Assembly: GCF_001644575.1 (NCBI RefSeq)
Contig: NZ_CP015596.1
Location: 1,612,001-1,676,000, forward strand
Reading direction: 5' to 3'
DNA: 64,000 bases
DNA from: Mycobacterium adipatum
GTDB lineage: Bacteria; Actinomycetota; Actinomycetes; Mycobacteriales; Mycobacteriaceae
This document shows positions 1 to 8,917 of this stretch, piece after piece; the first letter of the stretch is position 1; the number at the start of each line of letters is the position of its first letter. The position numbers and the translations under genes were made by a program. Below the pieces are notes generated by a model that searched no databases, was not told where the DNA came from, and saw only the letters and a program-made list of their open reading frames with translations.

Positions 1-355
1 TCTCGCGCAGATCCGCGGACAGGAAATCGCCTGTCTCGGTCAACCGCCACGAGCGGGAATCCCAGTTCAGGAAGTCGCCGCCATTGTGGGAGACGATGAT
101 CTGTTGGCCGAACCGGTAGTCGCCGTCGGCATCGCGACCCTCGCCCTCACCGCGCCACACGCCGACCAGCGGCAGCAACGCCAACAGCGCCGGGTTGAGG
201 TCGGCCCCGGCGCGCAGGTTCGCCGTGTCCGCGGGTAACGGTAGGTCGTCGAACACCGGAATGTTGCGGGCCGCGGTGACCTTGGCCCGTTCAGCCGCAG
301 AGGCGACGGCCCGGTCACCCGAGCCGGGCACGACTGCGTCGCTGTCGGCGCTCAC
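1..355 (-). CDS. Nitrobindin-family heme protein (C-terminus beyond window)
   Basis: The gene runs off the left edge. About 118 N-terminal residues are present, from a GTG at 355. Residues 65-73 read GVWRGEGEG, the nitrobindin/THAP4-like beta-barrel signature, followed by HNGGDFLNW and [13 protein letters not shown]. This matches, from memory, M. tuberculosis Rv0813c. Nitrobindins are cytosolic ferric heme beta-barrels that bind NO and isomerise peroxynitrite to nitrate. The heme-ligand histidine lies near the C-terminus and is outside the window. The GTG overlaps the stop of the small membrane ORF at 352-450 by 4 nt (GTGA), which implies translational coupling. Confidence 0.9.
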   Translation of the reverse strand, partial: MSADSDAVVPGSGDRAVASAAERAKVTAARNIPVFDDLPLPADTANLRAGADLNPALLALLPLVGVWRGEGEGRDADGDYRFGQQIIVSHNGGDFLNWDSRSWRLTETGDFLSADLRE

Positions 356-450
356 CCCTCGTCGGTGACGAGCCGATAGACGGCGTAGAGCGCGAACCAG
401 GTGATGACGACGACGGCCACCACGAGCAGAAATTCGAAGAACAACACCAC
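352..450 (-). CDS. Leaderless 32-residue single-pass membrane peptide
   Basis: A 32-codon frame starts at GTG 450 and ends at TGA 354-352, overlapping the nitrobindin start by 4 nt. Most of the peptide is one hydrophobic helix (about residues 2-26, containing [15 protein letters not shown]) followed by a charged tail RLVTDEG, so a single-pass inner-membrane peptide is expected. A TAGGAT -10 hexamer lies exactly 7 nt before the GTG, so the mRNA is probably leaderless. No Shine-Dalgarno is needed. I do not recognise a function. Coupling suggests it sets nitrobindin translation or partners it at the membrane. Confidence 0.65.
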   Translation of the reverse strand: MVLFFEFLLVVAVVVITWFALYAVYRLVTDEG

Positions 451-463
451 GGGGATGATCCTA
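451..463 (-). promoter_or_regulatory. Leaderless promoter of small membrane peptide
   Basis: On the minus strand TAGGAT (463-458) is followed by 7 nt and then the GTG at 450. This is the TANNNT-N6/7-start geometry of mycobacterial leaderless promoters. No clear -35 is visible. Confidence 0.5.
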
Positions 464-470
464 ACCGCCA

Positions 471-512
471 AGGGTCACCGCGCTCGAGCCGAGGCCCGTG
501 CGCGGTGACCCT
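471..512 (-). terminator. Hairpin terminator after DUF1416 gene
   Basis: Perfect 13-bp inverted repeat: AGGGTCACCGCGC at 471-483 and its complement at 500-512, with a 16-nt loop. It lies directly after the DUF1416 stop and before the small-peptide promoter. There is no U-tract, as is usual in mycobacteria. It separates the cysA unit from the nitrobindin unit. Confidence 0.7.
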
Positions 513-521
513 GGGTAGTGG

Positions 522-824
522 CTAAGCGACCTTGACGTCGATTTCGTGGATGCCGGCGCCGGTCGGGGCGATGGTGGCATCGCCGTTGCCGGCGGGGGAC
601 AGGGCCCGCAGCGTCCAGTTGCCGGGGGCGGCGAAGAACCGGAAGTCACCGGTGGCCGACGCGACGACCTCGGCGGTGAACTCGTCAGAGCCGTCCAGCA
701 GGCGCACGAAGGCGCCGCCGACCGCCTGGCCGGAGCCGTCCACCACACGACCGGTGATGACGGTTTCCTTCTCCAGGTCGACGCCGGCGGGCAACGTCTG
801 TCCTTGTTTCGGTGCAGAGCACAT
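522..824 (-). CDS. sseC: DUF1416 protein, SseC-like
   Basis: The 100-residue product starts MCSAPKQGQTLPAG and contains GRVVDGSGQAVGGAFVRLLD and FRFFAAPG, matching the mycobacterial SseC/DUF1416 family (100 aa in M. tuberculosis, from memory). The fold is a carboxypeptidase-regulatory/transthyretin-like beta sandwich. The family is tied to sulfur metabolism only by its constant position next to thiosulfate sulfurtransferase; its biochemical role is unknown. The ATG at 824 is chosen over the upstream in-frame start at 878 because it lies 2 nt after the cysA stop and agrees with the family N-terminus. Strong 13-bp hairpin downstream. Confidence 0.9.
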   Translation of the reverse strand: MCSAPKQGQTLPAGVDLEKETVITGRVVDGSGQAVGGAFVRLLDGSDEFTAEVVASATGDFRFFAAPGNWTLRALSPAGNGDATIAPTGAGIHEIDVKVA

Positions 825-826
825 AA

Positions 827-1660
827 TCAGCTTCCCAACTCGATCGGGGCTCCCACCAGGGAACCGTATTCCGTCCAACTGCCGTCGTAGTTCTTGACGT
901 TCTGGTGACCCAGCAGCTCCTGCAGCACGAACCAGGTGTGCGACGAGCGCTCACCGATGCGGCAGTAGGCGATGGTCTCTTTGGCGCCGTCCAGGCCGGC
1001 CTCGGCGTACAGCTTGGCCAGATCCTCGTCGGACTTGAAGGTGCCGTCCTCGTTGGCCGCCTTGCTCCACGGCACGCTGATCGCGGTGGGGATGTGGCCG
1101 GCGCGCTGGCTCTGTTCCTGGGGCAGGTGGGCCGGGGCCAGGATCTTGCCGGAGAACTCGTCGGGGGAGCGCACGTCGACCAGGTTCTTCTCGCCGATCG
1201 CGGCGATGACCTCGTCGCGGAAGGCGCGGATGTCGTTGTTGGGCGCCTTGGCCGAGTACGAGGTGGCGGGACGGTTGGGCACCTCGGTGACCAGGGGGCG
1301 GCCGTCGAGTTCCCACTTCTTGCGTCCGCCGTCGAGCAGCTTGACGTCCTCGTGCCCGTACAGCTTGAAGTACCAGTAGGCGTAGGCGGCGAACCAGTTG
1401 TTGTTTCCGCCGTACAGGATCACGGTGTCGTCATTGGCGATGCCCTTGTCGGACAACAGTTTCGAGAACTGCTGCTGGTCGACGAAGTCACGCTTGACCT
1501 GGTCCTGCAGCTCGGTCTTCCAATCCAGGCGCACCGCGCCCTGGATGTGGCCGCCCTCGTAGGCGGAGGTGTCCTCGTCGACCTCGACGAAGACCGTTTT
1601 CGGCGCGTCGAGATTGCTCTCGGCCCAGTCGGTGGAGACCAGGACGTCGGAGCGTGCCAT
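827..1660 (-). CDS. cysA: Thiosulfate sulfurtransferase (rhodanese) CysA/SseA type
   Basis: A 277-residue tandem rhodanese, the same length as M. tuberculosis CysA2. The N-terminal domain (about 1-130) is the inactive copy. The C-terminal domain carries the active-site loop YCRIGERSSH with catalytic Cys233. It transfers sulfane sulfur from thiosulfate to acceptors such as cyanide or thiols in the cytosol. It is the middle gene of DUF4395-cysA-DUF1416. The operon is preceded by a leaderless polycysteine uORF, so expression probably answers to Cys-tRNA supply. Start ATG 1660. Confidence 0.95.
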   Translation of the reverse strand: MARSDVLVSTDWAESNLDAPKTVFVEVDEDTSAYEGGHIQGAVRLDWKTELQDQVKRDFVDQQQFSKLLSDKGIANDDTVILYGGNNNWFAAYAYWYFKLYGHEDVKLLDGGRKKWELDGRPLVTEVPNRPATSYSAKAPNNDIRAFRDEVIAAIGEKNLVDVRSPDEFSGKILAPAHLPQEQSQRAGHIPTAISVPWSKAANEDGTFKSDEDLAKLYAEAGLDGAKETIAYCRIGERSSHTWFVLQELLGHQNVKNYDGSWTEYGSLVGAPIELGS

Positions 1661-1690
1661 GAAGTAGTTCCTTTCGTTGTACAGCTGGGG

Positions 1691-2173
1691 TCAGACGGGT
1701 ACGCGGCGGAACCGCGCCACGAGCGGGTAGATCTGGCAGCCCAGGCAGATGCCGAAGGCGGCGTTGAGAAACGCGGCGAACAATGCGAAGGCGGTGGCGA
1801 CGAGACCGACGACCGGGGCGCCCAGCGCGAAGCCGACGGTGCCGGCCGCTGCGAACAGGAAGCCGACCAGCTGCGCGAACCGCAGCGGCGGCACCGGTTC
1901 GCGCTCGGTCACCGGGCCCAGTCGCGGGGCGACGAGCGCGGCGAACGCCAGGCCGTAGGGATGCCGTCGCGGTCCCGCGGCGGTGCCGACCGCGAAGACG
2001 ACCGTCTGCAGGCCCAGGATGACGGCGGCCGCGGGCACACTGACCGCCGCGGTGAGCAGGGTGACGATGAGCACCGCGGTGGTGATCCATGCGACGAAGC
2101 GGGGCCCGCGCACGTCGACCTGATCGTGCACGCGCCCGGCGGGCAGTGTTCCCGCTCCGGTATCGACTGACAT
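1691..2173 (-). CDS. DUF4395 membrane protein with CxxC motif
   Basis: 160 residues with about four hydrophobic segments (roughly 27-45, 50-66, 100-120, 122-142) and a terminal CLGCQIYP motif at Cys143/Cys146 just after the last helix. DUF4395 proteins are actinobacterial integral membrane proteins often adjacent to rhodanese or thioredoxin genes. The CxxC invites a thiol-transfer or redox role, but none is established. It is the first gene of the cysA operon. ATG 2173 is preceded by an AGGAG-type ribosome site at 5-7 nt spacing. A polycysteine uORF lies 87 nt upstream. Confidence 0.85.
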   Translation of the reverse strand: MSVDTGAGTLPAGRVHDQVDVRGPRFVAWITTAVLIVTLLTAAVSVPAAAVILGLQTVVFAVGTAAGPRRHPYGLAFAALVAPRLGPVTEREPVPPLRFAQLVGFLFAAAGTVGFALGAPVVGLVATAFALFAAFLNAAFGICLGCQIYPLVARFRRVPV

Positions 2174-2260
2174 GTGAATGCTCCTGTTGCTTGGCTGGGC
2201 TGGACTGGCAGGCCACGGAGGCGCCTGGCGAAGCGGCGCACCAAGATGAGGGCGCAGCTG

Positions 2261-2350
2261 TCAGCAGCTACAACAACAGCAACAACCCGCGGTGCGGCAC
2301 AGATCAACTGCGCGGCGTTTGGTGAGCATCAGCTCAAGGCGGGCGGTCAC
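2261..2350 (-). CDS. Leaderless polycysteine uORF (cysteine attenuator)
   Basis: Reading from GTG 2350, a 29-codon ORF ends with five consecutive Cys codons, Ser, Cys and TGA (2263-2261). An internal in-frame ATG lies at 2329. TATTGT (2363-2358) sits exactly 7 nt before the GTG, so the transcript should begin at the start codon. Polycysteine leaderless uORFs upstream of sulfur operons in mycobacteria are known cysteine-responsive attenuators: stalled ribosomes at low Cys-tRNA relieve repression of the downstream gene. The 87-nt gap to the DUF4395 start contains GC-rich self-complementary stretches that could hide its ribosome site. Confidence 0.85.
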   Translation of the reverse strand: MTARLELMLTKRRAVDLCRTAGCCCCCSC

Positions 2351-2357
2351 GACGCAC

Positions 2358-2363
2358 ACAATA
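2358..2363 (-). promoter_or_regulatory. -10 element of the polycysteine leader
   Basis: TATTGT, 7 nt before GTG 2350. It lies between the thiX stop (2380) and the uORF and defines the DUF4395-cysA-DUF1416 transcription unit. Confidence 0.6.
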
Positions 2364-2379
2364 CCCGTAGGCACCGCCA

Positions 2380-2802
2380 TCAGGCCAATAGCGGTTCGAG
2401 AGCCGAGCGCAGGTCAGCGGCTTTCGGGACGCCGGTGCTCCGGTATCGCGGCCGCCCGGCGGCGTCGAAGATGATCGTGGTCGGCAGTGACAGCACCGAA
2501 AGCCGGCGCGCCGCCTCGGGATTGTCGTCCATGTCGATCTCGACGTGGGCCACCGCCGGGAGTTCCGCGCACACCTGATCGACCACCCGGCGTACCGCCG
2601 CGCACGGGCCGCACCAGGTCGCGGTGAAATGCAGGACCGTCGGGCCGGTGTCGGACAGCCCCAGCCCACTGGTGTCGATATCGGCGGCCGCCGCCGCGGC
2701 CTTGATCATCCCCGAGCGCAGCGTCATCATCTTGCCGACCAGGTACCCGATGCCGAGCACCGCGATCACGATCACGATCACGAGCGCCCACGATGTACTC
2801 AT
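2380..2802 (-). CDS. thiX: Membrane-anchored thioredoxin-like protein (ThiX)
   Basis: 140 residues. An N-terminal membrane anchor (about 5-23, rich in V and I) is followed by a thioredoxin fold with ATWCGPCAAVRR (Cys64, Cys67) and the cis-proline region SLPTTIIF. This matches the Rv0816c position and type. It is expected to carry out dithiol/disulfide exchange; topology (anchor then soluble domain) suggests an extracytoplasmic-side or membrane-associated domain. ATG 2802 overlaps the lmeA stop by 4 nt (ATGA), so the two are translationally coupled. Confidence 0.9.
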   Translation of the reverse strand: MSTSWALVIVIVIAVLGIGYLVGKMMTLRSGMIKAAAAAADIDTSGLGLSDTGPTVLHFTATWCGPCAAVRRVVDQVCAELPAVAHVEIDMDDNPEAARRLSVLSLPTTIIFDAAGRPRYRSTGVPKAADLRSALEPLLA

Positions 2803-3614
2803 GACTGCCTGAACTCGTCCAGGCGCACGGTTAGTCCCTTCGCGATGCCCTCGACGATGATGTCGGATCCGCGGGCACCGGCGGTGGTCGGCGTCAGGCC
2901 GAAGGGCAGACGCTGGCCCGGGATGCGGGTGCTGAACGCCTTCAGTACCGCGGCGGTCCTGTTCTCGGGCACCGGTTCGTCCGCGGTGCCCGGTCCGGTC
3001 AGTACCCCGGTCGCGGTGAGGACCAGCGTGCTGCCGTCCGGATCGGCGACCGTCAGATCCACCGCCACGCTCACCCGCTCGGCGAAGTCCGCATTCGTCG
3101 GAGTGCCGGTGAACACCAGATCCTTGCCGCTGGAGATGCCCGACTCGGTGACGCCCTTGAGGCCGTCCTCGGTTTCCCGGGTGGGCGCCTCGACCAGCAG
3201 GTCCTTGATGCCCATGAAGCGGCCCACGTGCGTGGAGTCGATGATGATCCGGCTCTCGGCGATCCCGACCGGCAGCGCGGCGTCCGGCCCGATCAGCCAG
3301 GTCGAGTCCGTCAGGTCGACCGAATGCAGCGTCGCCTCCAACGACACCTTGCCGGTGACCGGGTGCTGGACCCCGCCCGCCCGGATCTCGACCTCGCGGT
3401 AGTGGTGGGCGCGGGCCTGGGTGATGAAGGGGAACCCCAGGATGCTGGCCCACGGATCGAAATGCAGCTGCGCGGCGGTGCGAACGCTGCGGGCCAGCCG
3501 GTATTCGGCGTAGATCGCCGCGCCGAAATCCGTTCCCACGCCGCCCAGAACCACCGCGAGGAGGGTCGCGAGGACACCGGTCAGCAGCTTGCGCACCCGG
3601 ACATTCTGTCGCAC
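2799..3614 (-). CDS. lmeA: DUF2993 mannan chain-elongation factor LmeA
   Basis: 271 residues from GTG 3614. A basic N-terminus and a hydrophobic segment (about 10-28) form a signal peptide or anchor. The remainder is a DUF2993 beta-rich domain with ASILGFPFITQ and the ending GLTVRLDEF. This corresponds to Rv0817c/LmeA, a periplasmic protein needed for mannan elongation of lipomannan and lipoarabinomannan. It is first in the lmeA-thiX operon and divergent from glnR across a 167-nt intergenic region. Confidence 0.88.
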   Translation of the reverse strand: MRQNVRVRKLLTGVLATLLAVVLGGVGTDFGAAIYAEYRLARSVRTAAQLHFDPWASILGFPFITQARAHHYREVEIRAGGVQHPVTGKVSLEATLHSVDLTDSTWLIGPDAALPVGIAESRIIIDSTHVGRFMGIKDLLVEAPTRETEDGLKGVTESGISSGKDLVFTGTPTNADFAERVSVAVDLTVADPDGSTLVLTATGVLTGPGTADEPVPENRTAAVLKAFSTRIPGQRLPFGLTPTTAGARGSDIIVEGIAKGLTVRLDEFRQS

Positions 3615-3781
3615 TCACCGGGTCGGTGGATGGACACCCACCGGTTCCGGTCTGCTAACCAGCAGGTAGCACGGTATTGTTAGGCGATCGTCGGTCGTAA
3701 CGGCCACGTGTCAGTCATGAATCGCCGAAGTTGCCTCCGACACCGATGTCCCGGGGACGATCCAGGACGCGGGAGAACATA

Positions 3782-5784
<2,003 letters not shown>

Positions 5785-5791
5785 GAGGGCA

Positions 5792-5797
5792 ATCCTA
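5792..5797 (-). promoter_or_regulatory. -10 of leaderless arsR promoter
   Basis: TAGGAT on the minus strand, 7 nt before ATG 5784. The palindromic operator at 5807-5821 covers the expected -35 area, so ArsR binding should block its own promoter. Confidence 0.5.
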
Positions 5798-5806
5798 GCC
5801 AATTCA

Positions 5807-5821
5807 TTGACATATGTCGAA
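5807..5821. promoter_or_regulatory. Ars operator copy 1
   Basis: TTGACATATGTCGAA, containing the perfect palindrome GACATATGTC (5809-5818). It also supplies a TTGACA -35 for the plus-strand arsI/cadI promoter. The same motif recurs at 5852-5866 (inverted) and 10398-10412. Confidence 0.65.
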
Positions 5822-5851
5822 GAGGTGGGCATGCTGAACCCAGCGCGCTAA

Positions 5852-5866
5852 TTCGATATATGTCAC
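5852..5866. promoter_or_regulatory. Ars operator copy 2
   Basis: TTCGATATATGTCAC; its reverse complement GTGACATATATCGAA aligns with copy 1 at 13 of 15 positions. It lies between copy 1 and the arsI/cadI start, centred about four helical turns from copy 1. Confidence 0.6.
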
Positions 5867-5885
5867 ACAGGTATGGAGGTTCATC

Positions 5886-6365
5886 ATGTCCCGCATTCAG
5901 CTCGCCCTCAACGTCGACGACCTCGACGAGGCCGTCGCGTTCTACGCCACGCTCTTCAACACCGCACCCGCCAAGCTCAAGGAGGGCTACGCGAACTTCG
6001 CGATCGCCGATCCGCCACTGAAGCTCGTCCTGTTCGAGAACCCCGGCCAGGGCGGCACCATCAACCATCTCGGCGTCGAGGTCGGATCCAGCGACACCGT
6101 GCACTCCGAGATCGCCCGCTTCACCGCGGCCGGGTTGTTCACCGACGAGGAGATCGGCGCCACTTGTTGCTTCGCCACCCAGGACAAGGTCTGGGTCACC
6201 GGACCGGCCGGGGAGCGCTGGGAGGTCTACACCGTGCTCGCCGATTCGGACACCTTCGGCACCAGCCCGCAGCACCCCGGGGATCCCGACGCCGGCGTGT
6301 GTTGCGGCAGCGTGGCGGCGGACACCGACGATGACGAGGTCACCGCGGGTGCGGGCTGCTGTTAG
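5886..6365 (+). CDS. cadI: ArsI/CadI-family vicinal-oxygen-chelate metal resistance protein
   Basis: 159 residues with a glyoxalase/VOC fold. The family vicinal cysteines are Cys94-Cys95 (GATCCFATQDKVWV), with ligand-type His61 (NHLGVEV) and Glu113 (RWEVY). ArsI C-As lyases use two His and one Glu for Fe(II); the first His (about residue 5) is Gln here, as I recall for mycobacterial CadI. The tail adds CC pairs (VCCGS and terminal GCC) suited to thiol metal binding. The likely role is organoarsenical or Cd/As detoxification. It is divergent from arsR and convergent with arsA (4-nt overlap). Confidence 0.85.
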   Translation: MSRIQLALNVDDLDEAVAFYATLFNTAPAKLKEGYANFAIADPPLKLVLFENPGQGGTINHLGVEVGSSDTVHSEIARFTAAGLFTDEEIGATCCFATQDKVWVTGPAGERWEVYTVLADSDTFGTSPQHPGDPDAGVCCGSVAADTDDDEVTAGAGCC

Positions 6366-8122
6366 CCGACCCTGGACGCGGTGAGCGCCGACAGGGCGGG
6401 GATGCCGACAGGCTCGGTCGCCAGTAGCGGCACCACCGCCACCCGACCGGCCTGATCGGCTCTCACCGTGTTGATCTCGGGAACCTCGGCGATCGCGCGT
6501 CGGCGAAGCACCGGGGAGGTCGGGCGCGCGGCGGCCAGCGAATTGTTGATCACCCAGGCCCAGGGGTGGATGTCGGCGCGCTCGAGCTCGCGAGCCAACC
6601 CGGCCGCTTCGAGCACCGGAGTGGTCTCGGCGAGCGTGACGATGATGACCTTGGTGAGTGCGGGGTCCTGTAGCCGCATCAACGGGGTGGTGAAATGCCG
6701 GTCGCCCAACTGCCGGGCGACCTCACGGTGGTAGGAGCCGGTGGCATCCAGCAGTAACAAGGTGTGCCCGGTGGGAGCGGTGTCGACGACGACGAACTTG
6801 TGTCGCGATTCGCCGATGGCACGCGAGAAGGCTTGGAACACAGCGACTTCTTCGGTGCAGGGCGACTGGAGATCCTCTTCGAGCATCATCCGGCCGCGGT
6901 CGTCGAGCGCTGCACCCTTGGTGGCTAGCACATGTTCGCGGTAGGCGCGGGTGGCCTCGGTGGGGTCGATACTCGACACGTGCAGGTTGTCCAGGGTGCC
7001 GTGCAGCGTGTCGGTGAGGTGACCGGCGGGGTCGGTGGTGGTCAGATGCACCAGATGTCCGCGGTTGGCCAGGGCGACCGCGATAGCGGCGGCGATGGTG
7101 GTCTTGCCGACCCCGCCCTTGCCCATGCACATGATCAAACCGTGCTCGCCACTGGCCAGTTCGTCGACCAGAGCGGACAGCGGGGCGTCCGCCACATCCA
7201 GGGCGACGTCCTCGGCGGGATCGGGGGAGCCCGGCTCGCGGCTGAACAATGACGCGAGCGCCTCGAGCCCGACGATGTTCGTGGCCTTGAGATCCACCAG
7301 ATCCATCGGGAGCGCACGCAGTTCGTCGGACAGATCGGCGATGGCGCGCTGTTCGCGGCGATAGATCGCCTCGGCGAGCGGATCATCGGTGGCCGCGGCG
7401 GCCGGCAGGACTCCGTTGATCACGACGTACTGGTGGGTGAGGCCGATCGCGGCGAGTTCATGGTGGGTGCGGGTGATCTCGGCCAGGGTGGACCGCTGCG
7501 CGCGGGCCACCAGGACCAGGCGGGTGCGCTGCGGATCGGCCAGGGCCGCCACCGCGCCCGCGTACAGTGCCCGCTGCTTCTCCAGTCCGGACAGCGGACC
7601 CAGGCACGACGCGTCGCCCTTGCCTGCGTCGAGGAAGTCGGTCCACGAGCCGGGGAGTTGCAACAGCCGGATGGTGTGCCCGGTCGGCGCGGTGTCGAAC
7701 AGTACGTGGTCGAACTGCCTCATCGGGCCGTCCGAATCGGTGAGCAATTCGGTGAATTCGTTGAACGAGGCGATCTCGGTGGTGCAGGACCCGGAGAGTT
7801 GCTCGGTGATCGCGCGCAGTTCCTGTTCGGGCAACAGGCCGCGGACCGGACCGATGATGCGTTCGCGGTAGTCCTCGGCGGCCTGGTCGGGGTTGATCTC
7901 CAACGCCGACAGCCCCTCCACCGCAGCGATGTCGGTGATGGTGTTGCCGATCGTGAGGCCGAAGACCTGGCCGACATTGGATGCCGGGTCGGTGCTGACC
8001 AGCAGCACCCGCTTGCCGAGGGCGGCCAGCCGGATCGCCGCGGCACATGCGATCGAGGTCTTGCCGACACCGCCCTTTCCGGTGAAGAACAGGAATCGCG
8101 GGGGGTCCGTCAGGAACTTCAC
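6362..8122 (-). CDS. arsA: Arsenite-stimulated ATPase ArsA
   Basis: 586 residues from GTG 8122, an N-terminus (MKFLTDPPRFLFF) aligning residue for residue with E. coli ArsA; a longer start at 8146 would overlap arsD by 20 nt. There are two P-loops GKGGVGKT (15-22 and 334-341), each followed by a DTAPTGHT signature. Cys113, Cys173 and Cys422 match the E. coli As(III) ligands 113/172/422. ArsA hydrolyses ATP and normally drives arsenite through a membrane pump; here the pump is Acr3 rather than ArsB. Last gene of the island operon. Confidence 0.95.
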   Translation of the reverse strand: MKFLTDPPRFLFFTGKGGVGKTSIACAAAIRLAALGKRVLLVSTDPASNVGQVFGLTIGNTITDIAAVEGLSALEINPDQAAEDYRERIIGPVRGLLPEQELRAITEQLSGSCTTEIASFNEFTELLTDSDGPMRQFDHVLFDTAPTGHTIRLLQLPGSWTDFLDAGKGDASCLGPLSGLEKQRALYAGAVAALADPQRTRLVLVARAQRSTLAEITRTHHELAAIGLTHQYVVINGVLPAAAATDDPLAEAIYRREQRAIADLSDELRALPMDLVDLKATNIVGLEALASLFSREPGSPDPAEDVALDVADAPLSALVDELASGEHGLIMCMGKGGVGKTTIAAAIAVALANRGHLVHLTTTDPAGHLTDTLHGTLDNLHVSSIDPTEATRAYREHVLATKGAALDDRGRMMLEEDLQSPCTEEVAVFQAFSRAIGESRHKFVVVDTAPTGHTLLLLDATGSYHREVARQLGDRHFTTPLMRLQDPALTKVIIVTLAETTPVLEAAGLARELERADIHPWAWVINNSLAAARPTSPVLRRRAIAEVPEINTVRADQAGRVAVVPLLATEPVGIPALSALTASRVG

Positions 8123-8126
8123 GAGT

Positions 8127-8501
8127 TCAACAACAACCGGAAGCATCGGAAGCGCCGCTGCCGCAGCAGCTGTCGCCGAGCAAGTTCGGTGCGGCCACGT
8201 CGACTCCGGCCCATTTGGAGAGCTGCTCGCGATCGGGATAGCGGCCGGTCATCGCGGTCACACCGTCGACCAGGACCAGCGGCAGTCCGGCGGATCCCGC
8301 GACGTGCAGAAACGCCCGCACGGTCTCGTTCCCGGCGAAGGCGCCCGGCTCGCTGGCCAGGTTGTAGCGGGCGACGTCGCCGCCACGGCCGGCGACGAAA
8401 TCCAAGTCGGCGGAGAACACCACCAGCTGCTGATCCACGTCCTCCCCGCAGACCCCGGTCGCGCAACACAATGCGGGCTCGAACACCTCGATCTTGCTCA
8501 T
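8127..8501 (-). CDS. arsD: Arsenite metallochaperone ArsD
   Basis: 124 residues with Cys12-Cys13 and Cys18 at exactly the positions used by ArsD to bind As(III) and hand it to ArsA, plus further vicinal pairs DSCCGSG and terminal GCC. The core has the thioredoxin-like ArsD fold (LPLVLVDG...GRYPDREQLSKW). ATG 8501 overlaps the preceding arsC stop by 4 nt, and arsA begins 4 nt after the arsD stop, consistent with ArsD-ArsA acting as a pair. Confidence 0.95.
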   Translation of the reverse strand: MSKIEVFEPALCCATGVCGEDVDQQLVVFSADLDFVAGRGGDVARYNLASEPGAFAGNETVRAFLHVAGSAGLPLVLVDGVTAMTGRYPDREQLSKWAGVDVAAPNLLGDSCCGSGASDASGCC

Positions 8502-8917
8502 CGGACGGTCTCCTTCAGGTGGGGTAGCAGTTGGTTGACCCGGGTCGCGATATCGTCACGCACCAAGCGCATGCGCTCGATGCCGTCGATACCGCGTTCG
8601 GAGGGCTCGTCGGTGTCCCAGACTTGGAATTCGGTACCCGGCACCGGCGCGAGCTCGGCTTCCCGGCCGAGTATCACCACCACGTCGACATCTCGGACAC
8701 GCTGCGGATCAACCAGTTTCGGTGACTCGCCGGTGATATCGATCCCGATCTCGCGCAAGCTCTCCGCGGACAGCGCATTGATGGCCGTTGCGGGTTTGGT
8801 GCCCGCGGAGTAGACGTCCACCTCGCCGCCGGCGAGGTGGCGCATCAGCCCGGCGGCCATCTGCGATTTGCCGCCGTTCTTGGCGCAGACGAACAACACG
8901 GCGGGCTTGCGGGTCAC
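8498..8917 (-). CDS. arsC: ArsC-type LMW phosphatase-fold arsenate reductase (K in P-loop)
   Basis: 139 residues from GTG 8917, overlapping the acr3 stop by 4 nt. LMW-PTPase fold with catalytic loop VCAKNGGKSQ: Cys11 is present, but the usual C-x5-R arginine is Lys17. Downstream DVVVILGREAEL and VWDTDEPSERG follow the ArsC pattern, with Asp of the family's D-P/E-P acid region. Actinobacterial ArsC enzymes form an arseno-mycothiol adduct reduced by mycoredoxin. The Lys may be a normal variant of the actinobacterial class rather than a defect. Confidence 0.85.
   Translation of the reverse strand: MTRKPAVLFVCAKNGGKSQMAAGLMRHLAGGEVDVYSAGTKPATAINALSAESLREIGIDITGESPKLVDPQRVRDVDVVVILGREAELAPVPGTEFQVWDTDEPSERGIDGIERMRLVRDDIATRVNQLLPHLKETVR

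Noticed and set aside
905..2170. Long plus-strand open frame opposite cysA and DUF4395
   Set aside because: High-GC antisense shadow with repetitive Gly/Val/Arg composition; cysA on the other strand is unmistakable.
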